Of a DNA stretch of 64,000 nt, positions 27,573 to 35,785 are shown one piece after another. The stretch is taken from the NCBI RefSeq assembly GCF_002197815.1, contig NZ_NIUB01000017.1:38710-102709 (forward strand). Reading direction: 5' to 3'. The notes beneath the pieces were generated by a model. It was not told the DNA's origin. It did no database searches and was given only the letters and a program-made list of their open reading frames with translations. Source of the DNA: Pseudomonas oleovorans subsp. oleovorans. Its GTDB lineage: Bacteria; Pseudomonadota; Gammaproteobacteria; Pseudomonadales; Pseudomonadaceae. The first letter of the stretch is position 1; the number at the start of each line of letters is the position of its first letter. A program made the position numbers and the translations under genes.

Positions 27573-28523
27573 ATGCTCAGTCGTACTGCCTCAGACCTGT
27601 ACTGGATGTCGCGCTACCTGGAGCGTGCCGAGAACCTGGCGCGCATGCTCGACGTCAGCTATTCGCTGTCACTGATGCCGCAGGACGGCCGTGGCGATGG
27701 CCTCGATGAGTTGGCTATGCCGCTGCTGATCACCGGCACCCTGGACGACTACCTGGAGCGCCACGGTCCGCTGCACGGCGAGCGCATGCTGCACTTCTTC
27801 GCTCTCGATGCGAGCAACCCCGGCAGCATCTATTGCTGCCTGCAAGCTGCGCGCAGCAACGCGCATGCGGTGCGCGGGCGGATCACCGCGGACATGTGGG
27901 AAAACATCAACGCCACCTGGCTGGAGATGCGCGGCATTGCCGAGCAGGGCCTGGGCCGCTACGGCATCAGCCGCTTCTGCGAGTGGGTCAAGGAGCGCTC
28001 GCACCTGTTCCGTGGTGCCACCTTCGGCACCATCATGCGTGGTGAGGCCTATCGCTTCATCCGCTTGGGCACCTTCATCGAGCGTGCCGACAACACCCTG
28101 CGCCTGCTCGATGCGCGCTACGAAATGCTTGGCGAGGAAATTGACGAGCTGGAGGAGCGCACCGCGCGCAGCTACTACCAATGGAGTGCGCTGCTGCGGG
28201 CGTTGTCCTCGTTCGAGGCATTTGCCGAGAGCTATCGAGGCTCGCCACGTACGCGCAAGGTCGCCGAACTGCTGCTGCTGCGTCCGGACGTGCCGCGCTC
28301 GCTGCGAGCCTGTATGGAAGAACTCAACCTGATGCTCGCGGGTCTACCGGGGGAGAACGGTCGACCGGCGCAGCGCCTGGCCGCCGAGCTGGATGCGCGA
28401 CTGCGCTACACCAGCATCGACGAAGTGCTCGACGAAGGCCTGCATGCCTGGCTCACCGACTTCATCCTGCTGGTACGCCAGTTGGGCAACACCATCCATA
28501 CGTCCTACCTGGAGGTCGCATGA
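27573..28523 (+). CDS. Alpha-E domain protein (DUF403)
   Basis: An all-helical protein of 316 residues that always travels with the ATP-grasp gene. The N-terminal signature MLSRTASDLYWMSRYLERAENLARMLDV is textbook for the family, as are SIYCCLQAARSNAHAVRGRIT, FIRLGTFIERADNTLRLLDARY and the C-terminal DFILLVRQLGNTIHTSYLEVA. No catalytic residues are known. It starts two bases after the upstream stop with GGAGG inside the previous coding end, and overlaps the next gene by four bases. It likely forms a complex with its neighbours. Confidence 0.9.
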   Translation: MLSRTASDLYWMSRYLERAENLARMLDVSYSLSLMPQDGRGDGLDELAMPLLITGTLDDYLERHGPLHGERMLHFFALDASNPGSIYCCLQAARSNAHAVRGRITADMWENINATWLEMRGIAEQGLGRYGISRFCEWVKERSHLFRGATFGTIMRGEAYRFIRLGTFIERADNTLRLLDARYEMLGEEIDELEERTARSYYQWSALLRALSSFEAFAESYRGSPRTRKVAELLLLRPDVPRSLRACMEELNLMLAGLPGENGRPAQRLAAELDARLRYTSIDEVLDEGLHAWLTDFILLVRQLGNTIHTSYLEVA

Positions 28524-29317
28524 GACTCTCGATCAGCCATGACACCACCTATCGTTACGATGATCAGGTACGCGCCAGCATCCAGTACCTGCGCCTGACC
28601 CCACACGACAGCGAGCGCCAGCAGGTGCTCAGCTGGCAGCTCGACCTGCCGCGCCCGGTGCACGCCCAGCTCGACCCCTACGGCAACATCCTGCACGTGC
28701 TGACCCTGGACGAGCCGCACGAGTCCATCGTCATTGGCGCCCGCGGCCAGGTGGAGATCGACGAAACCTGCGAGGCCGAGCACGAGCGTCAGTCGGCGCT
28801 GCCGTTTTTGCGCTTCACCCGCCTGACCCAGGCCGACGACGCCATCCGTGAATTCGCCGCGCAGCAGAGCAAGGCACGTACAGATCGCAACGGCTTGATC
28901 GACCTGATGCATGCGCTCAATGCCCATATCGCCTACCAGCCAGGCATCACCGAGGTGGACACCAGTGCCGCCGAGGCCTTCGCCGGTCGTCGTGGCGTTT
29001 GCCAGGATCATACCCATGCCTTCCTCGCCTGCGCGCGCAGTCTCGGTGTGCCGGCGCGCTATGTGTCGGGCTATCTCTACACCGATGACGCCGAGCACCT
29101 GGCCAGCCATGCCTGGGCCGAGGCCTGGGTGGGGGACGCCTGGTACAGCTTCGACGTGACCAATTGCCTGGCGCGCCCGGAGCGGCACCTCAAGCTGGCG
29201 GTCGGTCTCGATTACCTCGACGCCTGCCCGGTGCGTGGCATGCGCCGTGGCGGTGGCTGCGAGCAGATGCATGCGCAGGTACAGGTGGCGCCGCTGCTGC
29301 AGGTGCGTCAGCAGTGA
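28520..29317 (+). CDS. Transglutaminase-like cysteine peptidase
   Basis: A 265-residue protein. The N-terminal bacterial transglutaminase-like beta domain (MRLSISHDTTYRYDDQVRAS, YLRLTPHDSERQQVLSW) is followed by the catalytic core with a full triad: Cys161 in GVCQDHTHAF, His197 in SHAWAEAWV and Asp212 in FDVTN. ARYVSGYL is also typical. No signal peptide, so it acts in the cytoplasm. The start ATG overlaps the alpha-E stop (ATGA). In many proteobacteria a proteasome-like Anbu gene follows; here a repeat and a cytochrome gene on the other strand follow instead. Confidence 0.9.
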   Translation: MRLSISHDTTYRYDDQVRASIQYLRLTPHDSERQQVLSWQLDLPRPVHAQLDPYGNILHVLTLDEPHESIVIGARGQVEIDETCEAEHERQSALPFLRFTRLTQADDAIREFAAQQSKARTDRNGLIDLMHALNAHIAYQPGITEVDTSAAEAFAGRRGVCQDHTHAFLACARSLGVPARYVSGYLYTDDAEHLASHAWAEAWVGDAWYSFDVTNCLARPERHLKLAVGLDYLDACPVRGMRRGGGCEQMHAQVQVAPLLQVRQQ

Positions 29318-29336
29318 AGTACCGATAGGCGCGTGT

Positions 29337-29402
29337 CGTAGGGTGCGCCATTTGCGCACCAGGCGCCTGGTCAAAGCGCCGGTGCGCACGGCGCACCCTA
29401 CT
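29337..29402. repeat. Palindromic repeat (GTAGGGTGCGC family)
   Basis: CGTAGGGTGCGCCATTTGCG opposes CGGTGCGCACGGCGCACCCT; an inner GGCGCC-type stem adds to the fold. It lies between the transglutaminase-like gene and the convergent cytochrome gene, where it may act as a terminator. Confidence 0.82.
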
Positions 29403-29419
29403 TGAATCGTTCCTGCAGG

Positions 29420-30233
29420 CTAGGTGTCGTCAGGCTCCGGGGCGTTCTTGCGCTGCGCCATATGCTGCAGGTAGGCGATCAGTCGTTCCAGTTCGGCGGG
29501 TGGTAGTACCTGTTCACTGAACCCCGGCATGCGCCCCCTGCGGCCAGCGGCGCAGGCTTTGTGGGTCACGGATGTACTGGCGCAGGAAGTCGCCGGTGAA
29601 GTATTCGGTCGGGCTGTGTGGAATGTTCAGGTCCGGGCCGAATTCGGAGTCGCCAGCGCCATTGAGTCGGTGGCAGGCCATGCAGTTCTTCTGATACGCG
29701 GCGAAACCGGCACGGATTTCGGCGCTGGCATCCACTGCCGGCAGCAAGGCGGGGAAGCGTTGTTCAACAGTGGCGAGCTGGCGAATCCGGGCGACCTGGA
29801 AGGGCCACTGCTCCGGGCCGATCTGGCTGGCGGCCGGATCGGTCCAGACCAGATAGAAGGGACCGGCGCTGGGCTTATCCTTGGCCAACGGTGGCCAGGG
29901 GCGTTGCGGATCCTCGATGGCCAGCCACGCCTTGGCACCCTCGCGAGCCAGCAGCGTGGCAGCCGGCAGCTCGGCAGCAAAGCCGTCGAGGGCCACGGCC
30001 TGCAGGTGGTCGCCAGCGGTTAGGCCGTCCAGCAGGGCGCTTATGGGCACCGCTCGGTAACGCATGGGCCGCTTGTAACTCACGTCTTCGTCTATCTCGA
30101 TGTCACGTGTCTGCGGATGACTGAGCAACTCGCTGCTGCTCCAGTTGCGTTGTCCGCAGCTCAGATGTATCTCGAGCTGCGCAGCCTGCGCTGTGCCGCC
30201 CGGAACCAATAGTGCAAGCAGCAGAGCCCTCAC
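29420..30233 (-). pseudogene. Mono-haem cytochrome c with C-terminal frameshift
   Basis: GTG 30233 overlaps the rhodanese stop. A signal peptide (LLLALLVPGGTAQA) and an N-terminal domain of about 150 residues without known motifs precede a C-terminal cytochrome c domain with haem site CMACH. As read, the frame stops at 29514 after RRWPQGAHAGVQ. Removing one base from a five-base C-run at 29534-29538 (G on the coding strand) restores MPGFSEQVLPPAELERLIAYLQHMAQRKN, which supplies the Met axial ligand and last helix, ending at 29420. So either the gene is freshly broken or the run was miscounted. Restored length is about 270 residues. Confidence 0.78.
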
Positions 30234-30589
30234 TCCTCGGCCTCCAGCAGAGGTAGCAGATCGTCATAAGCGCCGGCATTGATCACCTGGCGGTAACCCA
30301 GATTCTCCAGGCTTTGCTTGGCCAGTCCCGAGCGGCGGCCGCTGCGGCAATAGAGCACCAGGGGGCTGTCCTTGTCCGGTGCGATGCTGGCGATCTGCGC
30401 GGCGATCTCGTCATGACCGATGCGAATGGCGCCAGGCAGGGCTCCAGCGGAAAATTCCTCGCTGCTGCGTACGTCGATCAGCAGGCTGTCGGCCCGTTGC
30501 AGGGTGGCCAGAGCGGCAGCTTGATCGACTTCTTCAGCCTGGGCGCCAAGAAAGGTGAGCAGGCCGCTCAGCAAGATGAGAAAACGCAT
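30230..30589 (-). CDS. Periplasmic rhodanese-domain protein
   Basis: Single-domain rhodanese of 119 residues with a signal peptide (MRFLILLSGLLTFLGAQA). The active-site cysteine is in VLYCRSGRRSGLA, followed by SLENLGYRQVINAGAYDDLL; DVRSSEEFSAGALPGAIRI is the CH2A-type start. It probably moves sulfane sulfur or acts in thiol chemistry in the periplasm. The frame is open further upstream, but the signal peptide fixes the start at ATG 30589. It overlaps the downstream cytochrome start (TGA/GTG), pointing to an operon of two periplasmic proteins. Confidence 0.88.
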   Translation of the reverse strand: MRFLILLSGLLTFLGAQAEEVDQAAALATLQRADSLLIDVRSSEEFSAGALPGAIRIGHDEIAAQIASIAPDKDSPLVLYCRSGRRSGLAKQSLENLGYRQVINAGAYDDLLPLLEAEE

Positions 30590-30713
30590 GTCCGGCTCCA
30601 GGGCAGGGGGCTTTTGCCTATCTTTGCCCGAAGTCAGCACGCCGTCCACAAGCAAGCGCCCGCCCTGCACTGAGCGCACCACGGCGTCGGCACAGCAGCG
30701 GGGAAGTATAAAG

Positions 30714-30809
30714 TCAACTGACCAGACGGGTCAGATTGGGAAGGATCAGGATGATTGCCGTGGCGAAAAGTATTACGCCAGCCTGGCGATATTTCGGCTG
30801 TTTGAACAT
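30714..30809 (-). CDS. 31-residue single-helix membrane protein
   Basis: A short frame from ATG 30809 to TGA 30714. It encodes a basic N-terminus (MFKQPKYRQAG) followed by one hydrophobic helix (VILFATAIILILPNLTRLV). AAAGG lies about 10 bases upstream of the start. The positive-inside pattern and ribosome site support a real micro-protein, too short for ordinary gene callers. Its stop codon overlaps a small hairpin (CTGACC...GGTCAG) that might serve as terminator. Function unknown. Confidence 0.55.
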   Translation of the reverse strand: MFKQPKYRQAGVILFATAIILILPNLTRLVS

Positions 30810-31267
30810 GGCTGCATGCCTTTTGTTGTTATGGGGGTGGCACCGGGAGCCTGCATCACCATGCGGCAGGCTGCTGCGTCACACCTGGGCGTTACTTTGA
30901 TTGCCCGCCCCGGCATGACCCGGCGACGGTTCCCTGCACCCGTTTTTCGATACAGGCACAGGAGTAACTCTAGGGCTGACGTCACAGTTTCCTTAGATGG
31001 TTTGGTTGCTAACGAAGTGCTGTTAGGAAGCTGGGGCTATGTGCGACGTCCTCCAGAACAATGCAGGCCTTGAAGCAGACAGCTTGCTCGCCCTTGCAAC
31101 TGTCAGTTCGAGCAAGCGACCGTTCGTCTGAGCTCAGCGGTCAATGGTGCTGAGCGCTTAGGTCATTGAGCGCTGATGTACCAGCGCTATGGTAGTCAGG
31201 CTCAATAAGAACAGGCGCGGCCGGTTTGTGATGTTCCGCCAGCGCCGTATCAGTCTCCGAGGACGCC
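30810..31267. other. Non-coding region upstream of the thiolase gene
   Basis: About 460 bp without a convincing gene. Visible signals are a TGACGTCA palindrome at 30979-30986 (approximate) and a direct repeat TGAGCGCT at 31151-31158 and 31167-31174. A third AGCGCT is at 31183-31188. These lie 80-120 bp before the thiolase start and may be regulator sites. Confidence 0.4.
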
Positions 31268-32473
31268 ATGACCGAAGCATATATTTTCGATGCGGTGCGC
31301 ACACCGCGTGGCAAGGGCAAGAAGGACGGCGCGCTGTACAGCGTCAAGCCGGTTCAGCTGATTGCCGGCCTGCTCAATGCCCTGCAAACGCGCAACGATC
31401 TGGATACCAGCCAGGTGGACGACATCGTGCTGGGCTGCGTGACGCCCGTGGGCGATCAGGGCGCCGATATCGCCAAGACCGCCGCCATGGTCGCGGACTG
31501 GGACGTCAGCGTCGCCGGCGTGCAGCTCAACCGCTTCTGCGCCTCGGGCCTGGAGGCGGTGAACCTGGGCGCGATGAAGGTGCGCTCCGGCTTCGAGGAT
31601 CTGGTGGTGGTCGGTGGCGTGGAGTCCATGTCGCGCGTGCCCATGGGCTCGGACGGCGGCGCCTGGGTCATGGACCCGGAAACCAACATCCACACCAATT
31701 TCGTCCCGCAGGGTATCGGTGCCGACCTGATCGCCACCCTGGAGGATTTCAGCCGCGCTGATGTCGATGCCTTCGCCCTGTGCTCGCAGCACAAGGCGGC
31801 GCGCGCCAGCGCTGATGGCTCGTTCGCCAAGTCGCTGGTGCCGGTGACCGACCAGAACGGCATCGTGCTGCTTGACCATGACGAGTTCATCCGTGGCGAT
31901 TCGACCCTGGAAGGCCTCGGCAAGCTCAAGCCGAGCTTCGAGATGATGGGGCAGATGGGCTTCGACGCCACTGCGCTGCGCGTCTACAGCCATGTTGAGC
32001 GTATCGAGCACGTACACACGCCGGGCAACAGCTCCGGCATCGTCGACGGCGCCGCGCTGATGCTGATCGGCTCCGCGGCCAAGGGCAAGGAACTGGGCCT
32101 GAAACCGCGTGCGCGCATCGTCGCCACCGCGGTGACCAGCACCGACCCGACCATCATGCTCACCGGCCCGGCGCCGGCCACGCGTAAGGCGCTGGCCAAG
32201 GCGGGACTCTCCATCGACGACATCGACCTGTTCGAGGTCAACGAGGCTTTTGCCTCCGTTGTCATGAAGTTCATGAAGGACATGGGCGTGAGCGAGGACA
32301 AGGTCAACGTCAACGGCGGTTCCATCGCCATGGGCCACCCGCTGGGCGCCACCGGCTGCGCCATCCTCGGCACGCTGCTCGATGAACTGGAGAAGCGCCA
32401 GTTGCGCTACGGCCTTGCCACCCTCTGCGTGGGCGGCGGCATGGGCATCGCCACCATCATCGAACGAATCTGA
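31268..32473 (+). CDS. Acetyl-CoA C-acyltransferase (thiolase)
   Basis: Type I thiolase of 401 residues, the beta-oxidation cleavage enzyme. The nucleophile Cys91 is in [37 protein letters not shown], the catalytic histidine in [14 protein letters not shown] and the second cysteine in LCVGGGMG are all present. It differs from the FadA of the classical FadBA complex in lacking the short FadA N-terminus, and is followed 95 bp downstream by a bifunctional hydratase/dehydrogenase in the order thiolase-multienzyme. Together they form a second beta-oxidation unit. A palindromic repeat lies between the two genes. Confidence 0.94.
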   Translation: MTEAYIFDAVRTPRGKGKKDGALYSVKPVQLIAGLLNALQTRNDLDTSQVDDIVLGCVTPVGDQGADIAKTAAMVADWDVSVAGVQLNRFCASGLEAVNLGAMKVRSGFEDLVVVGGVESMSRVPMGSDGGAWVMDPETNIHTNFVPQGIGADLIATLEDFSRADVDAFALCSQHKAARASADGSFAKSLVPVTDQNGIVLLDHDEFIRGDSTLEGLGKLKPSFEMMGQMGFDATALRVYSHVERIEHVHTPGNSSGIVDGAALMLIGSAAKGKELGLKPRARIVATAVTSTDPTIMLTGPAPATRKALAKAGLSIDDIDLFEVNEAFASVVMKFMKDMGVSEDKVNVNGGSIAMGHPLGATGCAILGTLLDELEKRQLRYGLATLCVGGGMGIATIIERI

Positions 32474-32476
32474 TCG

Positions 32477-32527
32477 GTACGGGTGAAACCCGCCATTCGT
32501 GTGCTGGCGGGTTGCACCCGCCCTACG
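32477..32527. repeat. Palindromic repeat (GTAGGGCGGGT family), one arm degenerate
   Basis: GTACGGGTGAAACCCGCC pairs with GGCGGGTTGCACCCGCCCTA. It sits between the two beta-oxidation genes, and the outer left-arm bases have diverged. Confidence 0.8.
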
Positions 32528-32568
32528 CAGCTACGCAGCTCCCACAGCTTTGGGAAGAGAATACAAAA

Positions 32569-34713
32569 ATGACAGACGCCATCCGTTACGAAAAAGGCCA
32601 GGACAATATCGTCGTCCTGACCATGGACATGCCCGGCCAGAGCGCCAATACCATGAACGCGGTGTACCGCGAGGCCATGGGCCAGATCGTCGACCGCCTG
32701 GAAGCGGAAAAGGACTCGATCGCCGGGGTGATCGTCACCTCGGCGAAGAAGACCTTCTTCGCCGGCGGCGACCTCAATGAACTGATCAAGGTCACCCAGG
32801 CCGAGGCCCAGGGCTTCTACGAGATGATCCTGAGAATCAAGGGCCAACTGCGCCGCCTGGAAACCCTCGGCAAGCCGGTGGTTGCCGCCATCAACGGCGC
32901 AGCGCTGGGCGGCGGCTGGGAAATCGCCCTGGCCTGCCACCACCGCATCGCGCTGAACGAGAGCCACGTCCAGCTCGGCCTGCCGGAAGTCACCCTCGGC
33001 CTGCTGCCGGGCGGCGGTGGGGTGGTGCGCATGGTGCGCCTGCTTGGCCTGGAAAAGGCCCTGCCGTACCTGGCCGAGGGTAAGAAGGTACGCCCGGACG
33101 CTGCGCTCAAGGCCGGCCTGATCCACGATCTGGCCAGCGACCGTGACGAGATGCTGGCCAAAGCGCGTGCCTGGATCGCCGCCAACCCGGTGGCCAAGCA
33201 GCCGTGGGATGTGCAGGGCTACAAGATTCCCGGCGGCACGCCGAGTTCGCCGAACGTGGCGCAGATGCTGGCCATCGCCCCGAGCGTGCTGCGCAACAAG
33301 ACCAAGGGCTGCTTCCCGGCGCCGGAGAAGATCATGTGCGCGGCCGTAGAAGGCGCGCAGGTCGACTTCGACACCGCGCAGATCATCGAGGCGCGCTACT
33401 TCACCGAGCTGACCACCGGCCAGGTGGCGAAGAACATGATTGGTACCTTCTGGTTCCAACTCAACGAGATCAACGCCGGCAGCTCGCGCCCACAGGGCTA
33501 TCCGAAAACCCAGACGAAAAAGGTCGGCGTGCTTGGCGCCGGCATGATGGGCGCCGGCATCGCCTATGTGTCGGCGGCGGCCGGCATCGAAGTGGTACTC
33601 AAGGATGTGTCCCTCGACGCGGCGGAGAAGGGCAAGGGCTACTCGGCCAAGCTGCTCGACAAGAAAGTGAGCAAGGGCCACATGACGGCCGAGCAGCGTG
33701 AGGCTTTCCTGGCGCTGATCAAGGCTACCGATAGCGAGGCGGATTTTGCCGGCTGCGACCTGATCATCGAAGCCGTATTCGAGGATCGTGCGCTCAAGGG
33801 CAAGGTCACCGCGGCAGCCGAAGCTGCTGCGCTGAGCGATGCGGTGATCGCCTCCAACACCTCGACGCTGCCGATCACCGGCCTGGCGGCTGCCGTGGCC
33901 AAACCGGAGAAATTCATCGGCCTGCACTTCTTCAGCCCGGTGGACAAGATGCCGCTGGTGGAAATCATCCGCGGTGAGCAGACCAGCGATGAAACGCTGG
34001 CGCGCGGCTTCGACTACGTCATGCAGATCAAGAAGACGCCCATCGTGGTCAACGACAGCCGCGGCTTCTTTACCTCGCGGGTGTTCGGCACCTTCACCAA
34101 CGAGGGCATCGCCATGCTCGGCGAAGGCGTGAGCGCGGCGATGATCGAGAACGAAGCGCGCAAGGCCGGCATGCCGGTCGGCCCGCTGGCGATCAGCGAC
34201 GAAGTGTCGATGAGCCTGATGAACCACATCCGCCAGCAGACCCTCTCGGATCTGGCGGCCGAGGGCAAATCCATTCCCGAGCACCCGGCGTTTGCGGTGA
34301 TCGATCTGATGCTTAACGAGTTCAAGCGTCCGGGCAAGGCGGCCGGTGGCGGTTTCTACGATTACCCGGCAGGCGGCAAGAAGTACCTGTGGCCCGAGCT
34401 CAAGGCGCGTTTCGAAAAGGCCGATGCGCAGATCTCGCAGGAGGACGTGCGTGACCGCATCCTGTTCATCCAGGCCATCGAGACGGTTCGCTGCGTCGAA
34501 GAGGGCGTCTTGAAGTCAGTGGCCGATGCCAACATCGGCTCGATCTTCGGTATCGGCTTCGCCGCCTGGACCGGTGGTGCGCTGCAGTTCATCAACCAGT
34601 ACGGGGCGAAGGACTTCGTCGCCCGTGCGCAGTACCTGGCCGAGCAGTACGGCGAACGTTTCCTGCCGCCTGCGCTGTTGCTGGAAAAGGCCGCCAAGGG
34701 CGAGACGTTCTGA
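32569..34713 (+). CDS. Multifunctional enoyl-CoA hydratase / 3-hydroxyacyl-CoA dehydrogenase
   Basis: A FadB/FadJ-like fusion of 714 residues that performs the two middle steps of beta-oxidation. Residues 1-190 are the crotonase domain (AKKTFFAGGDLNELIK and GAALGGGWEIALACHHRI). QLGLPEVTLGLLPGGGGVVRMVRL carries the catalytic glutamates. From about 320 is the NAD domain (KVGVLGAGMMGAGIAYVSAAAG), then NTSTLPITGLA, HFFSPVDKMPLVEII and two C-terminal dehydrogenase folds. GGGAAGAG precedes ATG 32569. Its thiolase partner is upstream. The short length and partner order fit the PA1737/PA1736-like pair rather than FadBA. Confidence 0.94.
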   Translation: MTDAIRYEKGQDNIVVLTMDMPGQSANTMNAVYREAMGQIVDRLEAEKDSIAGVIVTSAKKTFFAGGDLNELIKVTQAEAQGFYEMILRIKGQLRRLETLGKPVVAAINGAALGGGWEIALACHHRIALNESHVQLGLPEVTLGLLPGGGGVVRMVRLLGLEKALPYLAEGKKVRPDAALKAGLIHDLASDRDEMLAKARAWIAANPVAKQPWDVQGYKIPGGTPSSPNVAQMLAIAPSVLRNKTKGCFPAPEKIMCAAVEGAQVDFDTAQIIEARYFTELTTGQVAKNMIGTFWFQLNEINAGSSRPQGYPKTQTKKVGVLGAGMMGAGIAYVSAAAGIEVVLKDVSLDAAEKGKGYSAKLLDKKVSKGHMTAEQREAFLALIKATDSEADFAGCDLIIEAVFEDRALKGKVTAAAEAAALSDAVIASNTSTLPITGLAAAVAKPEKFIGLHFFSPVDKMPLVEIIRGEQTSDETLARGFDYVMQIKKTPIVVNDSRGFFTSRVFGTFTNEGIAMLGEGVSAAMIENEARKAGMPVGPLAISDEVSMSLMNHIRQQTLSDLAAEGKSIPEHPAFAVIDLMLNEFKRPGKAAGGGFYDYPAGGKKYLWPELKARFEKADAQISQEDVRDRILFIQAIETVRCVEEGVLKSVADANIGSIFGIGFAAWTGGALQFINQYGAKDFVARAQYLAEQYGERFLPPALLLEKAAKGETF

Positions 34714-34721
34714 GCCTCCCT

Positions 34722-34799
34722 TGTAGGGTGTCGCGGGGCCGCCCAGGCCATGCGCACCGCTTAAGCGGAGTGTCCCCGGTGCGCACGGCGCCCCCTACG
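34722..34799. repeat. Palindromic repeat (GTAGGGTGCGC family), diverged
   Basis: TGTAGGGTGTCGCGGGGCCG faces CCCCGGTGCGCACGGCGCCC, an imperfect inverted repeat downstream of the multifunctional enzyme. Confidence 0.65.
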
Positions 34800-34805
34800 G
34801 ATGCA

Positions 34806-34829
34806 GAAACGGCCCGAAAGGGCCGTTTC
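34806..34829. terminator. Bidirectional terminator
   Basis: GAAACGGCCC and GGGCCGTTTC arms around a GAAA tetraloop lie between the convergent beta-oxidation and PepSY genes. A/T tracts are short, but symmetry and position are good. Confidence 0.75.
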
Positions 34830-34831
34830 AG

Positions 34832-35098
34832 TCAATCTTCCAACTGGTCGCGAATCACTGCACCGCTCTTGCCGTCGATACGAAATTCGTGAAGACGGCC
34901 ATCCTGTTTCAGGCCTTCGCCTTCCCAGTAACCGTCATTGTCGGCTTCGATCTTGTGTAGCTCCGTGTAGCCAGCTGCACGTGCTTTGCTCAGCGCCTCG
35001 TCGATGCTGATCCAGTCGCTGTCGGGGCGATCTGCTAGAGCGTTGCCGGCAAGCAACAGGCTACCGCCGAACAGGGTGATCAGAGTGCGTGTTTGCAT
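34832..35098 (-). CDS. PepSY-domain periplasmic protein
   Basis: An 88-residue secreted protein. The signal peptide MQTRTLITLFGGSLLLAGNALA is followed by a PepSY-like fold: SIDEALSKARAAGYTELHKIEADNDGYWEGEGLKQDGRLHEFRIDGKSGAVI. PepSY domains are often inhibitors or chaperones of periplasmic peptidases, or metal-binding; no specific role can be assigned. The start was chosen at ATG 35098 because it begins the signal peptide. Confidence 0.82.
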   Translation of the reverse strand: MQTRTLITLFGGSLLLAGNALADRPDSDWISIDEALSKARAAGYTELHKIEADNDGYWEGEGLKQDGRLHEFRIDGKSGAVIRDQLED

Positions 35099-35154
35099 GG
35101 GGCCAGCCTCGTTCCGCACCGTGAATGTCACGAGGAGTCTAGATCATCGCTTTC

Positions 35155-35355
35155 TCACGCCGCCTGGCACCAGCCCTGACGGATGCACACGGCTTCGTGG
35201 ATCGCCAGCATCTCGCTGTGGCGAGTTGGCATGCGCAGGGTCAACATGCTGCCATCATCGAGTTGCAGGGCGGCTTCGGTTTCGAACTGCAGGTTGCCAT
35301 CTTGAAGGTGGGCGTAGGTGACGCCGTAGGCGTCCAGGCTGAGTTGGCTGTGCAT
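35155..35355 (-). CDS. Small conserved-looking protein, function unknown
   Basis: A 66-residue protein from ATG 35355 with AGGAGAG just upstream. The sequence (MHSQLSLDAYGVTYAHLQDG, then FETEAALQLDDGSMLTLRMPTRHSEML) suggests a small beta-rich cytoplasmic domain. No known motif is seen; two cysteines lie near the end (CIRQGWC). Preceded on the same strand by another tiny frame. Confidence 0.65.
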   Translation of the reverse strand: MHSQLSLDAYGVTYAHLQDGNLQFETEAALQLDDGSMLTLRMPTRHSEMLAIHEAVCIRQGWCQAA

Positions 35356-35375
35356 GGCGGCTCTCCTGGGTTGTG

Positions 35376-35489
35376 TCAGCTCGGACGAACGTCGCGGGCT
35401 ACGGCGGCAGCCTGCTCGGGACGAACCGGTGCGACGGTCTGGAAGGCGGAAGCGGCGGCGAAGCTGGCGAGTGCGGAGTAGGTGCTCAT
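35376..35489 (-). CDS. 37-residue hypothetical protein
   Basis: A short frame from ATG 35489, Ala/Val-rich (MSTYSALASFAAASAFQTVA), ending in PVRPEQAAAVARDVRPS. It lies 20 bp upstream of the 66-residue gene on the same strand. The ribosome site is weak (GAAAGAAA). The composition is coding-like, but evidence is limited to position and frame. Confidence 0.4.
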   Translation of the reverse strand: MSTYSALASFAAASAFQTVAPVRPEQAAAVARDVRPS

Positions 35490-35632
35490 GATCGATTTCT
35501 TTCTGTGCATGAGGGCGACTGCCCGTTGTGGCGATATTCGCTGCGAGCGTGCAATCACAGAAGTGAATGGCGTGCATGGTAACTATCGAAGCGGCTGATG
35601 AAACGTCGCCATGCACTGACAGGGTAAAGTTT

Positions 35633-35650
35633 CGTCAATTTTAATTGACG
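35633..35650. promoter_or_regulatory. Inverted repeat CGTCAATT-TT-AATTGACG
   Basis: Perfect 8-bp arms around two T residues lie in the AT-rich gap between the 37-residue frame and the divergent amidotransferase, about 135-145 bp from each start. It is a typical size for a dimeric repressor site. The regulator is unknown. Confidence 0.5.
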
Positions 35651-35785
35651 ACTGTTCGTGGCGTTGCACAGCGCCGATAATCGCGGATCTGCTTGAAAAT
35701 CGGGCTCGGCTATTTATTTGTACGAATTCATATGTTAAGAAAAACGCACAAATTACCCGCCCGCGTGCTCACCACAGGAAACCTC

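Noticed and set aside
32407..34284. 625-codon minus-strand frame
   Set aside because: Shadow of the multifunctional beta-oxidation gene; no recognisable protein features and no ribosome site.
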